This document shows positions 9,039-17,108 of a stretch of DNA of 64,000 bases, in pieces. Both the position numbers and the translations under genes were made by a program. This stretch comes from Variovorax sp. ZS18.2.2 (GTDB taxonomy: Bacteria > Pseudomonadota > Gammaproteobacteria > Burkholderiales > Burkholderiaceae_C), in the NCBI RefSeq assembly GCF_024701975.1, contig NZ_JANLNM010000001.1:248001-312000 (forward strand). Reading direction: 5' to 3'. Below the pieces are notes generated by a model. It was not told the DNA's origin. It did no database searches and saw nothing but the letters and a program-made list of their open reading frames with translations. Numbering within the stretch: position 1 is the first letter of the stretch; every line of letters begins with the position of its first letter.

Positions 9039-10037
9039 ATGAAGCAGACCGTTCCCGGCATCTCGCGCCGCCTGCTTCTTTGCGGGGCTCCGGGCGCGGC
9101 ACTGGCGCTGCATCGGGCAGCGACAGCGCAGGGCGCCTGGCCGCAGAAGCCGATCCGCCTCGTCGTCCCTTTTGCAGTCGGCGGCGGCACGGACATCGTG
9201 GCGCGCATGATCGGCCAGACCCTGTCGCAGCAGCTGGGCCAGCCCGTCGTGATCGACAACAAGCCCGGCGCCTCCGCGCTCATCGGCACCGAGATCGCGG
9301 CCCGCGCGAGGCCCGACGGCTACACACTGCTGCTCGCGGGTTCCACCAGCTACAGCGTGAATCCGGCGCTGCGCGCCGAACGCGCCTACAACCCGTCGCG
9401 TGATCTCGCGCCCATCGCCATCGTCGCGCGGGTGCCGCTGGTGCTGTTCGCGGGCGGCACCACGCCGTGGCACTCGCTGCCCGCGCTGATCGATGCGGCC
9501 AAGCAGCGTCCCGGGCAGATCCGCTATGCCACCTTCGGCAACGCGTCGGGCTCGCACCTCACGGGGGAACTGTTCGCGCTGGCCGCGGGCATCCGGCTGC
9601 AGGACATTCCGTACCGGGGCAGCAGCCAGGCGATGGTGGCGGTCATCGGCGGAGAAGTCGACCTGGGCATCGATACCGTGGCCTCGGTCGCGCCGCACGC
9701 GCGGACCGGCAAGGTGCGCGCGCTGGGCATCGTAGGCACCGTGCGATCCGGCCTCCTGCCGGGCGTGCGCACGCTGGCGGAGCAGGGATTGCCCGAGGGG
9801 AGCTTCGACGCCTGGTACGGCGTTGCCGCACCGGCACACACGCCAGCACCTGTGCTCGCGAGGCTGACGCGCGCGCTGTCGGAAACGCTGGGCAGCCCCG
9901 CGTTGCAGGCGCAACTGCACGCACAAGGCATCGAGCCGGCGATGGTCGGCGCGACCGCCTTCAGGCAGCAAGTCGAAAAAGAGATTCCGCGCTATCGCGC
10001 GCTGGCGCACCGCGCGGGCATCGTCGCGAACGAATAG
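9039..10037 (+). CDS. Bug-family tripartite tricarboxylate transporter receptor
   Basis: Periplasmic solute receptor of the Bug (TctC) family, 332 residues. The signal sequence has an RR pair (SRRLLLCGAPGAALAL) ending near a TAQG cleavage region. The family motifs PIRLVVPFAVGGGTDIVAR, DNKPGASALIGTEIAA and YRGSSQAMVAVIGGEVDLGID are present. Bug proteins typically bind carboxylates. No TctA or TctB membrane gene is adjacent, as is usual for the many orphan Bug proteins of Comamonadaceae, so partner and ligand are unknown. Confidence 0.9.
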   Translation: MKQTVPGISRRLLLCGAPGAALALHRAATAQGAWPQKPIRLVVPFAVGGGTDIVARMIGQTLSQQLGQPVVIDNKPGASALIGTEIAARARPDGYTLLLAGSTSYSVNPALRAERAYNPSRDLAPIAIVARVPLVLFAGGTTPWHSLPALIDAAKQRPGQIRYATFGNASGSHLTGELFALAAGIRLQDIPYRGSSQAMVAVIGGEVDLGIDTVASVAPHARTGKVRALGIVGTVRSGLLPGVRTLAEQGLPEGSFDAWYGVAAPAHTPAPVLARLTRALSETLGSPALQAQLHAQGIEPAMVGATAFRQQVEKEIPRYRALAHRAGIVANE

Positions 10038-10046
10038 CTCGCAGGT

Positions 10047-10862
10047 TCAGCCTGCGGGCTTAGCGACGAAGTCGCGCAGCGCGAACAGCGTCTCGTCCGG
10101 CGCTTCGCTCATCAGCGCATGCCCGGCACGCACCGTCACCACCTTGGCGTTGCGCGCCTTGCCGACCAGCGCCTTGGTCGCGCGCGGCGGCGTCATCTGG
10201 TCGGCATCGCCGAGCAGGAACAGCACCGGGCACTGCACCGCTTCCATTGCGGCTTCGCCATTCGCGTAGTCGTTGCAGGCCCTGAAGCCGATGTGGAACA
10301 CGTTGTGCGCGCGGTTGCTCGCGAGCACGCGGCGCATGAGCGCGCGCGAGCTGCCGTAGAGCCAGGTGCCGGGGCCGAGCGACGAGGGCGGCGGTGCGAG
10401 CAGCGAATGCGAGAAGGTGTTGACCATCGCGATCGCTCGCTGCGGATCGTTCAGCGCGCCGTCGAGCAGCGCGGGCGACACCACCATCGGATACGCCGTG
10501 CCGACCAGCGCCAGATGCGTCACGCGCTCGGGTGCGCGCGAGGCGGTTTCGAGCGCGATCAGCGAGCCGAAGCTGTGGCCGACCAGCGCGGCCTTCTGCA
10601 CGCCGGCCGCGTCGAGCAGCGCGACGACGAACTGCGCCGCCTCTTCCACGCTCGCGGGCGGCGGGCCTTCGCTCTTGCAGTGGCCGGGCAGGTCGAGCGC
10701 GAGCACGTTCCATCCGTGGTTGGCGAACCAGCGGCTCTGCAGGATCCACACGCTGTGGTCGTTGAGCACGCCATGGATGAACACGACGGTGGGCTTCGCC
10801 GCATCGAAGGGCTTGCCGCCGGTGTAGCAGTAGGTGGCGTGGCCGTTGACGGTGTAGTGCAT
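10047..10862 (-). CDS. Alpha/beta hydrolase
   Basis: Cytoplasmic alpha/beta-hydrolase, 271 residues. The oxyanion motif is HGVLNDHSVW, the nucleophile Ser is in VGHSFGSLIA, the acid is the Asp in LGDADQMTPP and the catalytic His is in RAGHALM. Its ATG lies 1 base after the metY stop, so it is probably the second gene of a metY operon. Homoserine acetyltransferases also have this fold, but the length and motifs fit a general esterase-like enzyme better, so the substrate is left open. Confidence 0.82.
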   Translation of the reverse strand: MHYTVNGHATYCYTGGKPFDAAKPTVVFIHGVLNDHSVWILQSRWFANHGWNVLALDLPGHCKSEGPPPASVEEAAQFVVALLDAAGVQKAALVGHSFGSLIALETASRAPERVTHLALVGTAYPMVVSPALLDGALNDPQRAIAMVNTFSHSLLAPPPSSLGPGTWLYGSSRALMRRVLASNRAHNVFHIGFRACNDYANGEAAMEAVQCPVLFLLGDADQMTPPRATKALVGKARNAKVVTVRAGHALMSEAPDETLFALRDFVAKPAG

Positions 10863-10863
10863 C

Positions 10864-12174
10864 TCAGGCACCCGCCTTTTCTGCGGCCTTCAGTGCGCGC
10901 TTCAGGTCGTCGATCAGGTCGGCCGGGTCTTCCAGGCCGATCGACAGGCGGATCGTCCCCTGCGAAATGCCGGCGCCCGCGAGCGCTTCGTCGGTCATGC
11001 GGAAGTGCGTGGTGCTGGCCGGATGAATCACCAGGCTGCGGCAGTCGCCCACGTTGGCCAGGTGGCTGAAGAGCTTGAGCGCCTCGATGAAGGCCTTGCC
11101 CTGCGTGCGGCTGCCCTTGATGTCGAAGCTGAACACCGCGCCCGCGCCGCGCGCGCCGTGGCGCAGCAGCTTCTGCGCGAGCGCATGGCTGGGGTGCGAT
11201 TCGATCAGCGGATGCCCCACGCGCGAGACGAACGGATGGCTCGCGAGGAACTCGACCACCTTCTGCGTGTTGTCGATGTGCCGCTCCATGCGCAGCGGCA
11301 GCGTCTCGATGCCCTGCAAGATCAGCCACGCCGTGTGCGGACTCATCGACGCGCCGAAGTCGCGCAGGCCCTCGCGCCGCGCGCGCAGCAGGAAGGCGCC
11401 GACGGTGCTCTCTTCGCTGAAGACCATGTTGTGGAAACCGTCGTAGGCCTGGGTCAACTCTGCGAATTTGCCCGACTTCTCCCAGTCGAAACTGCCGCCA
11501 TCGACCACGATGCCGCCGATCACCGTGCCATGACCCGAGAGGAACTTGGTCGCCGAGTGATAGACCAGGTCGGCGCCCCAGTCGAAGGGCTTGATGAGGT
11601 AGGGCGAGGTGAGGGTGGAGTCGACCAGCAGCGGCACGCCGGCTTCGTGCGCGATGTCGCTCACAGCGGGGATGTCGAGCACGTCCAGGCCCGGGTTGCC
11701 CACGGTCTCGCCGAAGAAGAGCTTGGTCTCGGGCCGCACCGCGGCGCGCCAGCCGTTCAGGTCGCCGGGCTTCACGAAGGTGGTCTCGATGCCGAAGCGG
11801 CGCATCGTGTAGTGCAGCAGGTTCTGCGAGCCGCCGTAGAGGGCGGTGCTGGCCACGATGTGCGAGCCCGCGCCCATCAGCGTGGCGATCGACAGGTGCA
11901 GGGCGGCCTGTCCGCTCGCGGTGGCGATGGCGCCGATGCCGCCTTCGAGGGCAGACACCCGCTGCTCCAGCACCGCGTTGGTCGGGTTGCTGATGCGCGA
12001 ATACACATGGCCCGCGCGCTCCAGGTTGAAGAGCGCCGCCGCATGGTCGCTGGACTCGAAGACGAAGGAGGTGGTCAGGTGGATCGGCACCGCCCGCGCG
12101 CCGGTGGCGGGGTCGGGCGAGGCGCCGGCGTGCAGTGCTAGGGTGTCGAAACCGGGGTCGGAATAACCGGGCAT
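10864..12174 (-). CDS. metY: O-acetylhomoserine sulfhydrylase (MetY/MetZ family)
   Basis: PLP enzyme of the Cys/Met metabolism family that condenses O-acetylhomoserine (or O-succinylhomoserine) with sulfide to give homocysteine. The product has 436 residues, the length of MetY rather than the shorter MetZ. The PLP lysine is in SATKFLSGHG; other signatures are YSRISNPTNAVLEQR and the C-terminal HPASTTHFRM and RLSIGLEDPADLIDDL. Direct sulfhydrylation is the usual methionine route in Burkholderiales. The acyl donor preference cannot be read from sequence with certainty. Confidence 0.93.
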   Translation of the reverse strand: MPGYSDPGFDTLALHAGASPDPATGARAVPIHLTTSFVFESSDHAAALFNLERAGHVYSRISNPTNAVLEQRVSALEGGIGAIATASGQAALHLSIATLMGAGSHIVASTALYGGSQNLLHYTMRRFGIETTFVKPGDLNGWRAAVRPETKLFFGETVGNPGLDVLDIPAVSDIAHEAGVPLLVDSTLTSPYLIKPFDWGADLVYHSATKFLSGHGTVIGGIVVDGGSFDWEKSGKFAELTQAYDGFHNMVFSEESTVGAFLLRARREGLRDFGASMSPHTAWLILQGIETLPLRMERHIDNTQKVVEFLASHPFVSRVGHPLIESHPSHALAQKLLRHGARGAGAVFSFDIKGSRTQGKAFIEALKLFSHLANVGDCRSLVIHPASTTHFRMTDEALAGAGISQGTIRLSIGLEDPADLIDDLKRALKAAEKAGA

Positions 12175-12325
12175 GAGGGCCTTTCTGTTGTCTCTCGCAA
12201 AGCCCCGTTACGTCTGCAAAGCATGCGTGGGCGACAGGGGCGTTCAGGTCGTCGTCGATTGTGGGCTATATTCAAATCGGCACACCGCCCAGCAAGAGAG
12301 TTCGAGAGTCCGAGAGGAGCACACG

Positions 12326-12781
12326 ATGAAAGTCAGCGACATCCTTCGCGTCAAGGGCAACACGCTCTTCACCATCACGCCAGACGACCTGCTGGCAGAA
12401 GCCGCCACCACGATGGCGGAAAAGGACATCGGCTCCCTCGTGGTCATGGAACATGGCGACCTCGTGGGCATGCTCACCTTCCGCGAAGTCATCGTGGCCA
12501 TCGTGGGCAACGGCGGCCAGGTCGGGACCACGCTGGTGCGCAAGGCCATGGACGACGCCCCCGTCACCTGCACCCTGGAAACCGACCTCGACGAAATCCG
12601 CCGCATCATGCTGGAGCGCCACGCGCGCTACATGCCCGTGATGGACAAGCGCATGCTGATGGGCGTGATCAGCTTCTACGACGTGGCCAAGGCCGTGGTG
12701 GACAGCCAGAACTTCGAGAACAAGATGCTCAAGGCGTACATCCGCGACTGGCCGGCGGAAGACGAGAGCAAGACCGGCTGA
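12326..12781 (+). CDS. Two-CBS-domain protein
   Basis: A 151-residue protein made almost only of a CBS-domain pair (Bateman module). The first domain runs through DIGSLVVMEHGDLVGMLTFREVI and the second ends at YMPVMDKRMLMGVISFYDVAKAV. Such stand-alone pairs usually bind adenine nucleotides and act as sensors. A strong ribosome site (GAGAGGAGC) precedes the ATG. It stands alone between converging and diverging neighbours, so its partner is unknown. Confidence 0.9.
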   Translation: MKVSDILRVKGNTLFTITPDDLLAEAATTMAEKDIGSLVVMEHGDLVGMLTFREVIVAIVGNGGQVGTTLVRKAMDDAPVTCTLETDLDEIRRIMLERHARYMPVMDKRMLMGVISFYDVAKAVVDSQNFENKMLKAYIRDWPAEDESKTG

Positions 12782-12803
12782 CCTGCCGGCCCGGCCGCCG
12801 ACA

Positions 12804-13793
12804 TCACTCCTTGATGTTGGCGGTCTGCACGATCTTCTGATTGCGGCTGTACTCAGCCTGCACGAACTTCCCGAACGCCTCCGGCGTACCGCTCCCCGGC
12901 AGCGCCCCTTGCTCCATCAGCTTGGAGCGCACGCCTTCCTCCTGCAGCACCGCATTGAGTTCCTGGTTGATCTGCGCGACCACCGCCGGCGGCGTCTTCG
13001 CGGGCGCGAAGATGCCGGTCCAGCTCACCATGTCGAAGCCCTTCAGGCCCGGCATCTCGTCGAAGGTGGGCACGCCGGGCAGCGCGGCCAGGCGCTTGTT
13101 GCTGGTGATGCCCAGCGCCTTCAGGCGCTTGCCGTTCACATGCGGGATGGCGCTGGTGCTCACCAGCATCGCGAGGTCGACTTGGTTGCCGATCACGTCG
13201 GTGGCAATCTGCGCGCCGCCGCGGTAGGGCACGTGCGTGACGAAGATGCCGCTGCGCTCCTTGAGCAACTCCATCGCCAACTGCAGCACGGTGCCCACGC
13301 CCGAGGTCGCGTAGTTGTACTGGCCGGGCTTGGCCTTGGCGAGCTTCACGAAGTCGGAAAAAGTCTGCGCCTCGAGGCCAGGCCGTGCGACCAGCACCAT
13401 CGGCGCGGTGTTGAGCAGGCCCACCGGCGCCAGGTCCTTCAGCGGATCAAAGCGGAAGGCCGTCGGGTTCACCAGCTTGCCGACGGCGATCGCGCTGTCC
13501 GGCCCGACCACCAGCGTGTAGCCGTCGGGCGCCGCATTCACGGCCTTGGCCACGCCGATGGCGCCGCCCGCGCCGCTCACGTTGTCGATGACCACCGATT
13601 GCTTGAGCCGCTCGCCGAGCCGCTGCGCGACCAGGCGGGCGTTGACGTCCACGCTGCCGCCGGCCGTGTACGGAACGATCAGCGTGATGGGCTTGGCGGT
13701 TGGCCACGCCTGCGCGAGCGCGGCGGTGGGCAATGCGGCGCAGAGCGCGGCGGCGAGGAGAAGGCGGCGGGGCGTGTTCATGGCGTGGTTCAT
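12804..13793 (-). CDS. Bug-family solute receptor coupled to a deaminase gene
   Basis: Periplasmic Bug/TctC-type receptor, 329 residues, with a Sec signal ending ALPTAALAQA and the motifs KPITLIVPYTAGGSVDVNAR and VSGAGGAIGVAKAV. The start at 13793 overlaps the stop of the upstream deaminase gene (ATGA), which supports it over the ATG four codons later. Translational coupling to an adenosine deaminase-family enzyme and a divergent LysR gene suggests a ligand related to the deaminase substrate, unusual for a family known mostly for carboxylates. That link is inference. Confidence 0.9.
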   Translation of the reverse strand: MNHAMNTPRRLLLAAALCAALPTAALAQAWPTAKPITLIVPYTAGGSVDVNARLVAQRLGERLKQSVVIDNVSGAGGAIGVAKAVNAAPDGYTLVVGPDSAIAVGKLVNPTAFRFDPLKDLAPVGLLNTAPMVLVARPGLEAQTFSDFVKLAKAKPGQYNYATSGVGTVLQLAMELLKERSGIFVTHVPYRGGAQIATDVIGNQVDLAMLVSTSAIPHVNGKRLKALGITSNKRLAALPGVPTFDEMPGLKGFDMVSWTGIFAPAKTPPAVVAQINQELNAVLQEEGVRSKLMEQGALPGSGTPEAFGKFVQAEYSRNQKIVQTANIKE

Positions 13794-14890
13794 TCGAAGG
13801 TGGAAGGCGTGGGTTCGGCGTCAAGGCGGGCGCGCAGCGTGTCGAACGCCTCGCTCCACTGCGTGCGCCATTCGCGGCGTTGGCTGTCGTCAATCCATGC
13901 GCCGTCCAGGCCGTTGTGCATGAAGCCGCGCAGGTCGTCGAGGTCAAAGCCGAAGTCGCGCACCATCATCAGCCAGGCCCCGGTGGGCGTGACCCTGTGC
14001 AGCGTCGGGTCGTCGGTGTTGGGGTGGATGCGCAGGCCCAGGCCCGGCATGCGGCGGATCGGGTGATCCAGCGCCCAACGCTCGGGCGGCAGCGTGCGCA
14101 GGTAGTACGAGTTGGTCGGCACCACGGTGAAGAGCACGCCGCGCTCGGCGCATTCGCGCGCGAAGCCGGGCTGGTCGACCACCGTGTAGCCGTGGTCGAT
14201 GCGGTCCACCTGCAGCACGTCGAGCGCGGTGCGCACGTTGGTCCAGGGCATGCCGAACTCGCCGGCATGCGCGGTGGTTTTCAGGCCCGCCTTCTTCGCC
14301 GCGGCATAGGCCTCGGTGAAGAGCTCGGGCGGCCGGTCGACCTCGCGGTAGTCGATGCCGATGCCGATCACCTCGTCGCAGCGGTGCGCCTTGACCCACT
14401 CGACCATCTCCACCGCCGCCTCGGGGCTGGCCTCGCGGTCGATGGCGGCGATGAGCCGGCCGGTGATGCCGAACTCCTGCTGCGCATCCTGTATCGCGCG
14501 CACGATCGCGGCCTGCGCCAGCGCGTAGGGAATGCCCGAGTCGTGCACCGTGCCGGTCGGGTTCCAGAAGAACTCCGCGTAGCGCACGTTGTGCGAGGCC
14601 GCATCCTGCAGGTATTCGAGCGTGAGCTGGTACAGGTCACCCGGGCCGCGCACCAGCTGCGCGTCGAGCGCGCGCAGCACGCGCAGCACGCCGACGGGCT
14701 TTTCTCCGCGCGTGTAGAAGCCCTCGATCTCGTCGGCCGCCAGCGGCGCGCCGGCGCGCAGGTTCAGCTGCTTGAAGGTCTCGTGGCGCACGGTGCCGAA
14801 CAGGTGGCAGTGCAGCTCGACCTTGGGGATCGCGCGGAGGAACGATTCCAGCGTGAAGGAGGACGACGGCGACGGGGAGGGGCTGGTCAT
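13790..14890 (-). CDS. Adenosine deaminase-family amidohydrolase
   Basis: Metal-dependent amidohydrolase of the adenosine/adenine deaminase family, 366 residues. All known catalytic positions are present: HCH in PKVELHCHLFGT, HAGE in TTAHAGEFG, the His of RIDHG and the Asp pair in HPNTDDP. The residue after HCHL is Phe rather than the usual Asp or Glu (HLDG), which may alter specificity; adenosine, adenine or a modified purine are all possible. It is transcribed away from a LysR gene and overlaps a Bug receptor gene. Confidence 0.85.
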   Translation of the reverse strand: MTSPSPSPSSSFTLESFLRAIPKVELHCHLFGTVRHETFKQLNLRAGAPLAADEIEGFYTRGEKPVGVLRVLRALDAQLVRGPGDLYQLTLEYLQDAASHNVRYAEFFWNPTGTVHDSGIPYALAQAAIVRAIQDAQQEFGITGRLIAAIDREASPEAAVEMVEWVKAHRCDEVIGIGIDYREVDRPPELFTEAYAAAKKAGLKTTAHAGEFGMPWTNVRTALDVLQVDRIDHGYTVVDQPGFARECAERGVLFTVVPTNSYYLRTLPPERWALDHPIRRMPGLGLRIHPNTDDPTLHRVTPTGAWLMMVRDFGFDLDDLRGFMHNGLDGAWIDDSQRREWRTQWSEAFDTLRARLDAEPTPSTFE

Positions 14891-14985
14891 GCTGACCAGT
14901 CTAGGGAGCCGAAGCTCATAAGGAAAATTTTGAATTTCTATAATTTGATTCACCGGATCAATAACCACCGCTGACTGGAGACGCC
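14891..14985. promoter_or_regulatory. AT-rich divergent promoter region, deaminase/LysR
   Basis: A strikingly AT-rich stretch (14917-14950) in a GC-rich genome separates two divergent genes. A perfect TATAAT lies at 14939-14944 on the + strand, upstream of the LysR start, and GGAG at 14977-14980 fits its ribosome site. No good -35 hexamer is seen, which suits an activator-dependent or autoregulated promoter. LysR proteins commonly bind such divergent regions. Confidence 0.5.
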
Positions 14986-15954
14986 ATGGCCACGGCCGCC
15001 TTGCCCCTGCGTGCGCTCACGCTGCGCCAGTTGCAGTTCTTCTCGGTGCTGGTGGAAGAAGGGCAGTTCGGCCGCGCGGCACGGCGCCTGGCCATCACGC
15101 AGCCCGCGCTCAGCAATGCCATCAAGCAGATGGAAAAGCTGCTCGGCGCCGAATTGCTCACCCGTTCCACCCATCGCCTCGAACTCACGCCCGTGGGCGC
15201 CGAGGTGCTGGCGCGCACCGACTTTCTCGTCAACGCCTTCGAGGTGGCGCTGCGCGACATCGAGAGCACGGTGCAGCGCGGCCGCGCCTTCGTGCGCGTG
15301 GGCGTGATCCCGTCGGCCAGCGCGCGCGTTGCTGCGGCGGTCAGCGAATTCCTCCAGCAGGACGGCCAGCGCGAGGTCGAGCTGGCCTGGCGCGATGCGC
15401 CCTCGACCACGCTGCTGGCCGAGCTGCGCAGCGGCCAGCTCGACATGGCGGTGGCCGCCATCACCGAGCCGCCGAACGGCCTGACCTGCATCGACCTGTT
15501 CCGCGATCCGCTGGTGCTGGTGGTGCGCCGCGATCACCCGCTGGCCGCAGCCGGTGACGCGAACTGGGAGGCCATCGGCAAGGAGCGCCTCGTGCTGTTC
15601 GAGAGCGGCAGCATGCCGGCGCTGGGCAACCCGGCGCGCGCGCAGTTCGCGCAGGGCGCCGAGCCCTACCGCGTGAGCTATTCCGAAACGCTCTACGCGC
15701 TGGTGCGCAGCGGCCTGGCGCTGGGGCTGATGCCGCAGCTGTACACCTCGTCGCTGCGCGACCCCGAACTGGTGGTGGTGCCGCTCCTGAAGCCGCGCAT
15801 CGAGCGCCGCGTGGTGCTGGCCTACCTGCCGGGGCCGATGCGCAATGTGGTGGCGCAGGAACTCATCGCATTACTGCGTAACCGATTGCCCCAAAGTGGA
15901 GAGCCCAAAGCGCGCCGTGTCACTCGGGGAACACGCGTTCGACGCCAGCCGTAG
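14986..15954 (+). CDS. LysR-family transcriptional regulator
   Basis: A 322-residue LysR regulator. The N-terminal winged helix-turn-helix runs about residues 10-68 (LRQLQFFSVLVEEGQFGRAA, then QPALSNAIKQMEKLLGAELL), followed by the periplasmic-binding-like effector domain. It is divergent from the adenosine deaminase-family/Bug pair and is the likely regulator of that operon. The effector is unknown; a purine-type ligand is a guess from the neighbours. Confidence 0.92.
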   Translation: MATAALPLRALTLRQLQFFSVLVEEGQFGRAARRLAITQPALSNAIKQMEKLLGAELLTRSTHRLELTPVGAEVLARTDFLVNAFEVALRDIESTVQRGRAFVRVGVIPSASARVAAAVSEFLQQDGQREVELAWRDAPSTTLLAELRSGQLDMAVAAITEPPNGLTCIDLFRDPLVLVVRRDHPLAAAGDANWEAIGKERLVLFESGSMPALGNPARAQFAQGAEPYRVSYSETLYALVRSGLALGLMPQLYTSSLRDPELVVVPLLKPRIERRVVLAYLPGPMRNVVAQELIALLRNRLPQSGEPKARRVTRGTRVRRQP

Positions 15955-15976
15955 CCACGGCTAAGATGCGCCGCAC

Positions 15977-16336
15977 ATGCCTCGCCCGCTCGTCGCTGCC
16001 GTGTTCGCGATCCTTCTGTGCTGCCACGGCCTTGCCGTGTTCGCGCAGGGCCTGGTCGACGCGGCGAACCAGCGCGACGAAGTGGCGCACATGCTCTTTG
16101 CCGACGCATCCGCAACGGCCGATGCGGTCGATGCAGTGGGCGCGTCCGTTGCCACGCAGCCCGCGGACGACGCGGACCTCGACCTCGGCCACAGCATCGA
16201 AGCCCCGTTCGTCGAGCACCTGTTCGGCTTCGCGCCGCTGCCGGCATCGCAGCCGGAATTCGCACCGGCGTTCTTCTCGCTGACCTTCCTCGAGCGGCCC
16301 GCGCGGCCGCCCCAGTCTCTCGCCTCCATCGCGTAG
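15977..16336 (+). CDS. Small secreted protein of unknown function
   Basis: A 119-residue protein with a clear Sec signal (MPRPLVAAVFAILLCCHGLAVFAQG) followed by an acidic, Ala-rich mature part without cysteines or a recognised domain. I do not recognise the family. It starts 22 bases after the LysR stop and could be co-transcribed. Codon use looks like that of the neighbouring genes, which favours a real gene, but no functional clue is visible. Confidence 0.6.
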   Translation: MPRPLVAAVFAILLCCHGLAVFAQGLVDAANQRDEVAHMLFADASATADAVDAVGASVATQPADDADLDLGHSIEAPFVEHLFGFAPLPASQPEFAPAFFSLTFLERPARPPQSLASIA

Positions 16337-16463
16337 GTCCGGGCTTCTCGCCCGCTGACCACGCGCTTGCGCGCGCAGCCTTGCCCATCGCATGCGCTCG
16401 CGCGATCCGCGCCATCGGTTTGCGATGGCAGCCCGACAAGAAAGAGGAACGAGGAGAACACGC

Positions 16464-17105
16464 ATGAAGCAATCACGAGATGTCATGTTCGCGAGGCTGG
16501 CCAGCTTCCGCATCGATGCCGATGCGCTGCGGCGCCATTTCCTGGACCATGTCTGCACGCTGCCGTCGATGCCGTACCGCGACAACCGCGTCGACTACAT
16601 CGGCTGGGCCGTGACGAGCCGCGACGGCACGTTGACCGACGGCATCCGCCGCATTCCCGGCAAGCAGCCTTTCGTGCCCGGCACCGCGCCGACGGACGCC
16701 TGCTCGGGCTACCTGGCCGATGTGATGGATGCCTTGCGCGACGCGGGCCTTGCGCCATTCCGCGCGCGCATCATGCAGCTGGAGAGCGAAGGCGCGGAGA
16801 TGCCGCTGCACACCGATGCGCTCCGGGAAACCTGGCGCCTGCACATCCCGATCATCACCAACCCGAACTGCTTCTTCGAGTGGCAGCGCGCCGACGGCAG
16901 CATCGAGAGCGTGCACCTGCCCGCCGACGGCTCGGCCTGGCTGGTGCGGGTGGACGTGAACCACCGCGCCGTGAACCGCAGCAACGAGCCCTCCAGCCGC
17001 GCCCACCTGCTGATGGGCCTGAACCCGGGCCCGGAATTCCACATGCTGGCCGAGCCGTGGCTCCCGGTGTTCCAGAAGTCGGATGCCTTCGCGGCGGCGG
17101 ACTGA
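16464..17105 (+). CDS. Aspartyl/asparaginyl beta-hydroxylase-like dioxygenase
   Basis: Fe(II)/2-oxoglutarate dioxygenase of the aspartyl/asparaginyl beta-hydroxylase fold, 213 residues. Iron ligands appear as His116 and Asp118 (PLHTDALRETWRLHIPI) and His167 (NHRAVNRS), with a 2OG-binding Arg near residue 179 (SSRAHLLMG). A GAGGAG ribosome site precedes the ATG. It heads a six-gene forward operon of glycan-like genes, 3 bases before the next gene. Relatives near capsule genes hydroxylate small molecules or proteins; the substrate here is unknown. Confidence 0.8.
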   Translation: MKQSRDVMFARLASFRIDADALRRHFLDHVCTLPSMPYRDNRVDYIGWAVTSRDGTLTDGIRRIPGKQPFVPGTAPTDACSGYLADVMDALRDAGLAPFRARIMQLESEGAEMPLHTDALRETWRLHIPIITNPNCFFEWQRADGSIESVHLPADGSAWLVRVDVNHRAVNRSNEPSSRAHLLMGLNPGPEFHMLAEPWLPVFQKSDAFAAAD

Positions 17106-17108
17106 CCG

